Translations under genes and position numbers: made by a program
Shown: piece by piece, positions 1-4,846 of the stretch
How the letters are laid out: each line of letters starts with the position of its first letter
Numbering within the stretch: position 1 is the first letter of the stretch
Notes under the pieces: generated by a model
Told to the model about the DNA's origin: nothing
What the model saw: only the letters and a program-made list of their open reading frames with translations
Databases searched by the model: none
Assembly (NCBI GenBank): GCA_019747455.1
Contig: JAIEQT010000241.1
Location: forward strand, 1 to 5,836
Source: Chitinophagaceae bacterium
Lineage (GTDB): Bacteria; Bacteroidota; Bacteroidia; Chitinophagales; Chitinophagaceae
DNA length: 5,836 nucleotides
Direction of reading: 5' to 3'

Positions 1-1
1 G

Positions 2-256
2 ATTGCCAGTAATTGGACAGAACTCTTTCGTATGCATTTATCCAATTCGGTAAGCGATGAGTTTGGAATTACTTATTTAGCCAGGGCGCTGCAGCAAGAG
101 AAAGCACAGCCTGAAGAAACAGAAAACTTGGTAATAAAGAAAATACCTTTTGCCGAAGCCTTTGCTATGGTTGAAAGAGGGGAAATAACCGACTCTATGA
201 GTGTGGCAGCTATATATAAAGTGCAGTATATGTTAGCTATCGGTACATTGAAATAG
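2..256 (+). CDS. Nudix hydrolase, C-terminal part only (5' end outside window)
   Basis: This is the last 84 codons of a gene that enters from the left edge; the frame is open from base 2, so the ATG at 32 is internal rather than the start. The visible protein begins IASNWTELFRMHLSNSVSDE and contains the PFAEAFAMVERGEITDSMS block. This resembles the C-terminal half of ADP-ribose-pyrophosphatase-type Nudix hydrolases, where an S-x-S/T-x-DE segment is followed by an acidic strand and a GEI-DS helix. The Nudix box itself (GX5EX7REUXEEXGU), which binds metal and performs catalysis, would lie upstream and cannot be checked. The expected role is cytoplasmic hydrolysis of a nucleoside diphosphate linked to another moiety, such as ADP-ribose or a nucleotide sugar; the substrate cannot be set from this fragment. 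The TAG stop at 254-256 is 11 bases before the rlmB ATG, so the two genes may be co-transcribed. Confidence 0.75.
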   Translation: MASNWTELFRMHLSNSVSDEFGITYLARALQQEKAQPEETENLVIKKIPFAEAFAMVERGEITDSMSVAAIYKVQYMLAIGTLK

Positions 257-264
257 TACATTTG
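257..264 (+). promoter_or_regulatory. Possible Bacteroidota -7 promoter element ahead of rlmB
   Basis: The octamer TACATTTG matches the Bacteroidota -7 consensus TAnnTTTG exactly. It starts right after the stop codon of the upstream Nudix gene and ends three bases before the rlmB ATG at 268. If used, transcription would begin at or next to the start codon, giving an essentially leaderless rlmB mRNA. No convincing TTG/TTTG -33 element is visible about 20 bases upstream, so this may be a chance match. Confidence 0.22.
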
Positions 265-267
265 CAA

Positions 268-993
268 ATGGCATCACAACAACCATCTTTTATTATTGGC
301 AGACAACCCTTGATTGAGGCACTTGAATCAGGAAAGCCGATCGACAAAATTCTTTTTCAAAAAAATATAACAGGTGATATCATTCATGAAATAAGAATAT
401 TAGCCAGAAACCAAAATATACCCATACAATTAGTACCGGTTGAAAAATTAAACGGACTTACCAAAGCCAATCATCAAGGGGTCATTGCATTTACAGCATT
501 GGTTCAGTACATGGATTTGCAACAGGTGATAGACTTTGTGGTATCTAAAGGAGAAATACCGCTTTTTTTAATGTTAGATGGGGTAACCGATGTAAGAAAT
601 ATTGGTGCTATAGCCAGAACAGCACTTTGCTGTGGTGCGCAAGCTATCATTATTCCGGATAAAGGAGTGGGTGCATTAAATGCCGAAGCTATGAAGAGTA
701 GCGCAGGTGCTTTAGAGAAAATTCATTTTTGCAGGGTAAATAGTTTGTTGAAAGCAGTGGATACCCTTCATTTGAATGGTATTGCCGTTTTTACAAGTGA
801 GATGCGTGCCGATAAAAATGTATTTGATCTTTCTTTTCAAAATCCTTGCTGCGTAATTATGGGCGATGAAGGAAGAGGGGTGCAACCCTATCTGGCAAAA
901 GCAGCAGATGCCTTTTTTAAAATACCGATGAGTACGAATTTCGACTCGTTAAATGTATCGGTAGCAACCGGGATGATAGACAATAGACAATAG
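268..993 (+). CDS. rlmB: RlmB-like 23S rRNA (guanosine-2'-O)-methyltransferase, TrmH/SPOUT family, altered C-terminus
   Basis: A SAM-dependent SPOUT-class RNA ribose methyltransferase of 241 residues. RlmB methylates the 2'-OH of G2251 (E. coli numbering) in the 23S rRNA peptidyl-transferase loop during 50S assembly. Residues 8-75 form the L30e-like substrate-binding domain (IIGRQPLIEAL ... NHQGVIA). The catalytic SPOUT domain carries motif 1 at 104-119 (DGVTDVRNIGAIARTA, with N111 and R117), motif 2 at 196-205 (VIMGDEGRGV) and motif 3 at 219-235 (IPMSTNFDSLNVSVATG). I chose the ATG at 268 over the in-frame TTG at 262 because it gives a standard N-terminus. The C-terminus is odd. After SVATG the family normally continues with a hydrophobic helix ending near RQR (SVATGICLFEAVRQR in E. 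coli, from memory). Here it reads MIDNRQ and stops inside a 7-bp tandem repeat, so the last knot helix appears lost. The family call is secure; RlmB rather than another TrmH-type enzyme is likely. Confidence 0.88.
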   Translation: MASQQPSFIIGRQPLIEALESGKPIDKILFQKNITGDIIHEIRILARNQNIPIQLVPVEKLNGLTKANHQGVIAFTALVQYMDLQQVIDFVVSKGEIPLFLMLDGVTDVRNIGAIARTALCCGAQAIIIPDKGVGALNAEAMKSSAGALEKIHFCRVNSLLKAVDTLHLNGIAVFTSEMRADKNVFDLSFQNPCCVIMGDEGRGVQPYLAKAADAFFKIPMSTNFDSLNVSVATGMIDNRQ

Positions 994-1053
994 ACAATAG
1001 ACGATAGACGACAGACGATTGACGACAGACGATAGTAAATGGTCAATGGTAAT
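977..1053 (+). repeat. Tandem 7-bp repeat array (11 units) spanning the rlmB end and the HMG-CoA lyase start
   Basis: Eleven consecutive heptamers stay in register over 77 bases: TAGACAA three times, TAGACGA twice, then CAGACGA, TTGACGA, CAGACGA, TAGTAAA, TGGTCAA and TGGTAAT. The first units are exact copies and later ones diverge, as expected from slippage expansion followed by mutation. The array begins inside the rlmB coding frame. The TAG of its third unit (991-993) is the rlmB stop, and its last base is the first base of the likely TTG start of the next gene. Because 7 is 1 modulo 3, three consecutive TAG units put a stop in all three forward frames. Positions 1033-1049 are 16/17 identical to the minus strand of 4830-4846. 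No internal hairpin is evident. Confidence 0.9.
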
Positions 1054-1937
1054 TGAAACCTAAAGATAGTTATATCAATAAGCAAAACTCCATAGAACTC
1101 ATCGAATGCCCGCGTGATGCCATGCAGGGATGGAAGCATTTTATTCCTACGGATCAAAAAATTCAATATTTAAATGCCTTACTCAAAGTAGGGTTTAGTG
1201 TATTAGATTGTGGAAGTTTTGTGTCGCCCAAAGCTATTCCGCAAATGGCCGACACAGCTCAAGTGATCGGGTCATTAATGGTAGAAAATACAAATACTAA
1301 ACTACTAGTTATTGTTGCTAATTACAGAGGGGCTGAGGAAGCCGTTCGATTTGCACAAATAGATTATATTGGATTTCCCCTGTCTTTATCACCTACTTTT
1401 CAAAAACGAAATACAAATGCAGGTATTGAGGAGGCTTTATTGCGAATTGCTGAGATTCAAACTTTATGTTTGCGGCACGGAAAAAAATTAGTGGTGTATT
1501 TAAGTATGGGCTTTGGAAATCCTTACGGAGATGCCTATTCTCCGGAACTATTAAATAATTATACAGCTAAGCTTGTGGATTTAGGTATCGATATTGTTTC
1601 ATTGGCTGATACCATTGGTATTGCTACACCTGAACAAGTAGCTATTGCGCTTACAACCTTGATGCCTATGTATCCTAGTGTACGTTTCGGTGTTCACTTA
1701 CACGCTACCAGCTTGAATTGGGACAAGAAATTGCAGGCTGCTATCCATAGCGGCTGTTTACGATTTGATGGCGCAATTAATGGTATTGGTGGTTGTCCTA
1801 TGGCACAAGATGATTTAGTGGGTAATATGGATACTTTACAAATGCTACCATTTTTCAGAAATGCAGGATTCGATATATCGATTGATGAAAAAGCGCTCAG
1901 CGAAGCAACACTATTGGCCAATTTAATTTTTAGGTAA
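1053..1937 (+). CDS. Hydroxymethylglutaryl-CoA lyase (HMG-CoA lyase)
   Basis: A DRE-TIM metallolyase (HMGL-like TIM barrel, 294 residues from the TTG start) predicted to cleave (S)-3-hydroxy-3-methylglutaryl-CoA to acetoacetate and acetyl-CoA, the last step of leucine degradation. The family signatures are present: the N-terminal ECPRDAMQG strand with R21 and metal ligand D22, the metal-binding HLH pair H215/H217, catalytic-loop cysteine C248 in GGCPMA, and N258 ten residues later in GNMDT. GFGNPYGD at about 153-160 is also typical of the Bacteroidota branch. The start is uncertain. An in-frame TAA lies at 1050-1052, so the TTG at 1053 is the earliest start possible, and no ATG or GTG occurs before the essential R21/D22 motif. 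Homologues usually begin four to six residues before ECPRD, where this gene has ATA (1092-1094). The gene is followed after two bases by the GSCFA gene, so they likely form an operon. Other acyl-CoA carboxyltransferase-fold lyases are possible but less likely. Confidence 0.85.
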   Translation: MKPKDSYINKQNSIELIECPRDAMQGWKHFIPTDQKIQYLNALLKVGFSVLDCGSFVSPKAIPQMADTAQVIGSLMVENTNTKLLVIVANYRGAEEAVRFAQIDYIGFPLSLSPTFQKRNTNAGIEEALLRIAEIQTLCLRHGKKLVVYLSMGFGNPYGDAYSPELLNNYTAKLVDLGIDIVSLADTIGIATPEQVAIALTTLMPMYPSVRFGVHLHATSLNWDKKLQAAIHSGCLRFDGAINGIGGCPMAQDDLVGNMDTLQMLPFFRNAGFDISIDEKALSEATLLANLIFR

Positions 1938-1939
1938 TA

Positions 1940-2971
1940 ATGAAATTCAGATCAGAGTTATTGGTTAAGAAAATGAATCCGGGTATTGCCCATGTAAATC
2001 AATTATTACTTATTGGCTCTTGCTTTACCGAAAATATAGGTGCCTTATTGCATGAAAATAAATTCTCGGTACTTGAAAATCCTAATGGGATCTTATTCAA
2101 CCCCATAAGTGTTTGCAACGCATTGACGATGTACATAGATAATGAACAAATAAATACAAGTGATTTGTTTGAGCTGAATGAATGCTGGCACAGTTGGCGA
2201 CATCACGGGCGATTTTCTGGATTAACGGATCAAGAATCCATTCAAAAAATAAATAGTTCAACACAGGCGGCACATACATTTCTTAAACATGCCGATTTTC
2301 TTTTTATAACACTTGGTTCGGCTTGGGTATATGAATTAACGAAAAGCGCCAGCGGTTTTAAGCCCTCATTCGTTGCTGCGAATAATCATAAAGCCCCAGC
2401 CGACTGGTTCGCTAAACGACTCTTAAGCGTAGATGAAGTACTCGCAGCAATGGATAACATTATTCATCGATTGCATCAGTTCAACAATGAACTAAAAATA
2501 ATTTTCACGATAAGCCCCGTAAGGCATTTGCGGGAAGGTATGATTGAGAATAATAGGAGTAAGGCCGTTTTAATTCAAGCAGTACATCATTTAGTGAATA
2601 AATTTGAAGGCATGTATTATTTCCCTGCCTATGAATTGGTGATTGATGATCTGCGTGATTATCGTTTTTATGCAGAAGATTTAGTACATCCGAATTATCA
2701 TGCTACTAAGTATGTTTGGGAGAAATTTGTGGATGCCTGCATTTCAGAGGAAGCAAAGCAGGATATGGTTTTTTTACAGGAAATAGCATTGGCTTATAAG
2801 CATAATCCGTTTAATCCTAATACATCTCAACATCTTAGCTTCAGGAAAAAATATGTACAGTTGGCTACTGATTTTGCCAGAAATCATCCGCATATCAATT
2901 TGCAAGAAGAGATCCGTTATTTTGAAACTGGTGAAAGAGCTAGTACCCCAACGCTTTTGAAAGCGGAATAA
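1940..2971 (+). CDS. GSCFA domain-containing protein (SGNH-hydrolase-like)
   Basis: This 343-residue protein carries the defining GSCFTENIG signature at residues 26-34, followed by NPNGILFNP at about 48-56, as in the GSCFA family (PF08885). The arrangement suits an SGNH/GDSL-type hydrolase fold: a candidate nucleophile S27 in the GSC block, a second block LGSAWVYE near 125-132, and a C-terminal D247-x-x-H250 pair (DLVHPNYHATKYVWEKF) in the position of the catalytic Asp-His. The substrate of the family is not established; an acyl-ester or carbohydrate-ester target would fit the fold but is inference. No signal peptide or membrane segment is seen, so it is probably cytoplasmic. Its ATG lies two bases after the HMG-CoA lyase stop (TAATAATG), which implies translational coupling. 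Its last 32 bases overlap the 3' end of the opposite-strand gene. The C-terminal 70 residues are mainly a charged helical tail. Confidence 0.85.
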   Translation: MKFRSELLVKKMNPGIAHVNQLLLIGSCFTENIGALLHENKFSVLENPNGILFNPISVCNALTMYIDNEQINTSDLFELNECWHSWRHHGRFSGLTDQESIQKINSSTQAAHTFLKHADFLFITLGSAWVYELTKSASGFKPSFVAANNHKAPADWFAKRLLSVDEVLAAMDNIIHRLHQFNNELKIIFTISPVRHLREGMIENNRSKAVLIQAVHHLVNKFEGMYYFPAYELVIDDLRDYRFYAEDLVHPNYHATKYVWEKFVDACISEEAKQDMVFLQEIALAYKHNPFNPNTSQHLSFRKKYVQLATDFARNHPHINLQEEIRYFETGERASTPTLLKAE

Positions 2972-3845
2972 TTTCACAGAGTTTAGTGAATTCAGGATTT
3001 TTAAGGTAATCGGTTAAGTAGTACTTGTGTAATAGTCCTGTTAGAATAACAATAGTGCGATCGCTATTAGCGAGTAATTCTCTATAGATTCTTTCACACA
3101 TGCCTTTATTCCGGAAGAACCAGAAATCATTATTATAATTATACCAACTTTGGAAAGGCTCTAAAGCTGTGTAACTATTTGTAATTTTTCTTATTTCATT
3201 GGTTTCCAACGCTACCAAATATCTTGCTGTATCACTAAGTGATTCTCGATTAATGGCAATCAAGTCTTTGGCTAAAGCATTAATAAATGCGGTATTTATG
3301 GTTTGATAGTGTTGGTAAATGATACTGTCTGATGGGGAGTACCTGCCTTGATTGGCTAATTGTGCTAAGGCAATCATATGCGACCTTTCCATTTTTAATT
3401 GATAATCGATATACGATTTCCTGTTGGGAATAAAAATATCAAGTGGTGCAATACATACATCCTTGTTTAATTCTGCATATTTTCTGGCAGCCGTGTACTC
3501 CAGTGGATTTTTCCAAATACCTAAAAACTCAGCTGTTTTTGTTCCCCGTACTTTGCGAATACTACAATTAGATATAACAGTTGAATCTACTTCCAGTAAA
3601 ATGATATCGGGTTTAATTTTTTGAAGGAGGCGAAGTAATTTTTTATGGGTAATTTCTTCATTACCGTTATGCTTGGTACCGATAATAATTACTCGATTAG
3701 GGGTAGGGTCAGCAAATAATTTGATAGAGGCAATTAGGCATAAGAGAAGAAGAAATTTTTTATATGCTGTGCCATATTTTAATCTGAAATCTTCAATCTG
3801 GTTAAGGTTTAGGTTCTCCCGTCTAAAAAAGTGTTTGCACACCAT
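2940..3845 (-). CDS. Putative exported TIKI/TraB-like protein with paired GxxH motifs
   Basis: A 301-residue protein that I place tentatively in the TIKI/TraB (PrgY, ChaN/EreA-related) superfamily. The evidence is the two GX2H motifs that mark this fold: G56-T-K-H59 after a hydrophobic strand (RVIIIGTKHNG) and G270-L-L-H273 near the end (TIVILTGLLHKYYL). There is also an acidic strand end at LLEVD (E85) following PDIIL, and an RN-x-x-M-x-x-RI segment (R245-R252) like the conserved Arg-Asn block before the second GX2H. Some TIKI members are metalloproteases; activity here is unproven. Residues 31-45 (FLLLLCLIASIKLFA) look like a signal-peptide core with possible cleavage after A45, suggesting export. 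The region before it is unusually long (about 28 residues, with acidic residues), and only ATG 3845 or GTG 3842 are available in frame. The first 23 bases overlap the end of the alkyltransferase gene, implying co-transcription. The 3' end overlaps the GSCFA gene. Confidence 0.62.
   Translation of the reverse strand: MVCKHFFRRENLNLNQIEDFRLKYGTAYKKFLLLLCLIASIKLFADPTPNRVIIIGTKHNGNEEITHKKLLRLLQKIKPDIILLEVDSTVISNCSIRKVRGTKTAEFLGIWKNPLEYTAARKYAELNKDVCIAPLDIFIPNRKSYIDYQLKMERSHMIALAQLANQGRYSPSDSIIYQHYQTINTAFINALAKDLIAINRESLSDTARYLVALETNEIRKITNSYTALEPFQSWYNYNNDFWFFRNKGMCERIYRELLANSDRTIVILTGLLHKYYLTDYLKNPEFTKLCEIIPLSKALGY
2952..2965. terminator. Small hairpin in the convergent overlap, possible weak terminator
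   Basis: CGCTTTTGAAAGCG is a perfect 14-bp palindromic element (5-bp stem with a TTGA loop) just inside the GSCFA stop codon, within the stretch shared by the two converging genes. Neither strand has a clear U-tract after it, so a terminator role is only suggested by position. The bases are also coding on both strands. Confidence 0.2.
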
Positions 3846-4320
3846 GTGCTACTTTGAATTCATGTTGTAATAGCCATTTCTTTCTCCACATACCGCCTCC
3901 GTATCCAACCAACGATTTATCACTACCAATTACACGATGACAGGGAACAATAATAGCAATCTTATTTTTACCGTTTGTATGTGCGGCAGCCCTGATTACT
4001 TTAGGATCTCCTAATCTTTTTGCGAGATCCATATAGCTGATTGTTTTGCCATAGGCAATTTCCATTAGTTCACTCCAAACTCTTATTTGAAAATCAGTGC
4101 CTTGTTGATGAACAGGTATATCAAAATTTTTTCGGGTTCCATGAAAGTATTCTATCAGCTGTTCAGTACACTGATGCATAATTTCGGTGATGCCCGGTTC
4201 ACCGTATGCCAATTGATCTTTATTATCTACAAAGCTTAATTCACCAATATAATGGTCGGTACCTCCGATTTTTAATAATCCAACCGGGCTTTCATAATAC
4301 GTATAATGTAATTCCGACAT
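3823..4320 (-). CDS. ogt: Methylated-DNA--protein-cysteine S-methyltransferase (O6-alkylguanine-DNA alkyltransferase)
   Basis: A suicide DNA-repair enzyme that transfers the alkyl group from O6-alkylguanine (and O4-alkylthymine) to its own cysteine. The 165-residue length is normal for the Ogt/single-domain class, with no Ada-type N-terminal zinc domain. Residues 1-70 form the ribonuclease-H-like N-terminal domain (SPVGLLKIGG start). The catalytic C-terminal domain has the helix-turn-helix DNA-binding segment TDFQIRVWSELMEIAYGKTISYMDLA (about 75-100), arginine-finger candidate R110, NGKNKIAIIVPCHRVIG with acceptor cysteine C127, and YGGGMWRKKWLL at 140-151. The family usually has Ala-Val-Gly or similar after the arginine; here it is AAAHTNG, a minor variation. 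The ATG at 4320 gives the expected N-terminus. It is divergently transcribed from the osmC-like gene across an AT-rich spacer, and its 3' end overlaps the following TIKI/TraB-like gene by 23 bases, suggesting a two-gene transcript. Confidence 0.93.
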   Translation of the reverse strand: MSELHYTYYESPVGLLKIGGTDHYIGELSFVDNKDQLAYGEPGITEIMHQCTEQLIEYFHGTRKNFDIPVHQQGTDFQIRVWSELMEIAYGKTISYMDLAKRLGDPKVIRAAAHTNGKNKIAIIVPCHRVIGSDKSLVGYGGGMWRKKWLLQHEFKVAHGVQTLF

Positions 4321-4388
4321 TTAATATTGGGGTTGTATAAATATATTATATTTACGAATATATATTTTATAATTTAAAATAAAACAAT
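4321..4388. promoter_or_regulatory. AT-rich divergent promoter region between ogt and osmC-like genes
   Basis: This 68-bp spacer separates two divergent start codons and must hold both promoters; only 8 of its 68 bases are G or C. For the rightward gene, TTG (4327-4329), a 17-base gap and TATATTTA (4347-4354) form a plausible Bacteroidota-type promoter, with one mismatch to TAnnTTTG. A dyad lies at 4347-4362: perfect 6-bp arms TATATT/AATATA around TACG, overlapping that -7-like element, so a repressor bound there could block it. In such AT-rich DNA a short dyad has a high chance of being accidental. No clear promoter for the leftward gene was found. The osmC-like ATG is preceded by an A-rich leader without a Shine-Dalgarno sequence. 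Confidence 0.4.
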
Positions 4389-4799
4389 ATGAAACGCAAT
4401 GCTACCGCCGTTTGGAATGGATCTGGCAAAGAGGGTAACGGACATCTGACTACCCAGAGCACAGTACTCAATCAAACGCAATATTCCTTCAATTCACGTT
4501 TTGCAGATGGTATTGGCACAAATCCTGAAGAGCTTATGGCAGCTGCACATGCAGGTTGCTTTACGATGAAATTAAGTTTTGTTTTAGGTGCTGCCGGTTT
4601 TACGCCAACATCTTTGGAAACCACCTGTACCATTAGTTTAGAAGATGGGGTTATCAATCATTCTCACTTAGTATTGAATGCTCAGGTACCAGGCATTAGT
4701 AAAGAGCAGTTTGATGTTTGTACGGCAGATGCTAAAGCGAATTGCCCGGTGAGTAAAGCCTATAATATGGAGATTAGTTTGGAAGCGAATTTGATTTAG
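4389..4799 (+). CDS. osmC: OsmC-family peroxidase (organic hydroperoxide reductase type)
   Basis: A 136-residue OsmC/Ohr-superfamily protein, close to the usual 140 or so residues. These homodimeric cytoplasmic enzymes reduce organic hydroperoxides with a two-cysteine mechanism. Both redox cysteines are present: C57 in the central helix (ELMAAAHAGCFTMKLS) and C119 near the end (KANCPVSKAY). The conserved arginine of the active site is represented by R37 (SRFADG) and the glutamate by E47 or E48 (TNPEELM). The ATAVWNGSGKEGNGHL opening and the NPEELMAAAHAGCF block favour the OsmC subfamily over Ohr, in which the pattern around the first cysteine differs. The gene is monocistronic: divergent from ogt and convergent with the SirB1-like gene. 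Its TAG stop (4797-4799) is the first triplet of a 7-bp repeat unit, so the downstream repeat hairpin probably lies in its 3' UTR. Pairing with ogt suggests a stress setting, which is inference. Confidence 0.92.
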   Translation: MKRNATAVWNGSGKEGNGHLTTQSTVLNQTQYSFNSRFADGIGTNPEELMAAAHAGCFTMKLSFVLGAAGFTPTSLETTCTISLEDGVINHSHLVLNAQVPGISKEQFDVCTADAKANCPVSKAYNMEISLEANLI

Positions 4800-4846
4800 T
4801 CAGTAGTCAGTAGTCATTGGGAAATAAAACCATTGACCATTGACTA
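4797..4846. repeat. Inward-facing 7-bp repeats between convergent genes
   Basis: On the plus strand the repeat starts with the osmC stop: TAGTCAG, TAGTCAG, TAGTCAT, then TGG. On the minus strand it starts with the stop of the SirB1-like gene: TAGTCAA (4846-4840), TGGTCAA (4839-4833), then TGG. Both sides therefore begin exactly on a TAG stop codon and run toward each other, separated by the AT-rich core GAAATAAAA. The units belong to the same family as the array at 977-1053; the minus-strand stretch 4846-4830 matches 1033-1049 at 16 of 17 positions. Confidence 0.85.
4804..4846. terminator. Imperfect hairpin, candidate bidirectional terminator
   Basis: The left arm 4804-4820 pairs with the right arm 4830-4846 across a 9-base loop (GAAATAAAA). 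Of 17 positions 14 are Watson-Crick pairs, one is G-U (4810/4840, as read on the plus-strand RNA) and two are mismatches (4812/4838 and 4817/4833). It sits between two convergent stop codons, where a terminator shared by both transcripts is expected. There is no run of U after either arm, so intrinsic termination would be inefficient; an mRNA-3'-end-stabilising role is equally possible. Confidence 0.45.

Noticed and set aside
32..34. ATG at 32 as the true start of the first gene.
   Set aside because: The frame is open to base 2 and the residues before the ATG (SNWTELFR) continue the Nudix family similarity, so the gene is 5'-truncated by the window edge.
262..267. TTG at 262 as the rlmB start.
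   Set aside because: It adds only two residues and overlaps the putative -7 element. The ATG at 268 is the simpler start.
977..1053. The heptamer array as a CRISPR or phase-variation switch.
   Set aside because: Units are 7 bp with no spacers, so it is not CRISPR. Slippage at 7 bp could change a frame, but TAG units stop every frame, so an on/off coding switch is not evident.
888..1166. Minus-strand reading frame of 92 codons with internal repeats (RLSSIV-type).
   Set aside because: It lies antisense to rlmB and the HMG-CoA lyase gene, and its peptide repeats come only from the 7-bp DNA array (three heptamers make seven codons). It has no coding support.
1694..2279. Short minus-strand frames within the HMG-CoA lyase and GSCFA genes.
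   Set aside because: They are opposite-strand shadows of well-supported genes, with no recognisable motifs.
3424..3870. Short plus-strand frames opposite the TIKI/TraB-like gene.
   Set aside because: They are antisense to a gene with clear motifs and have no start signals or family similarity.
4339..4367. Longer palindrome AAATATAT/ATATATTT in the divergent spacer as an operator.
   Set aside because: In a stretch of about 12% GC such arms are expected by chance; it does not extend in either direction and does not match a known OhrR-type operator.
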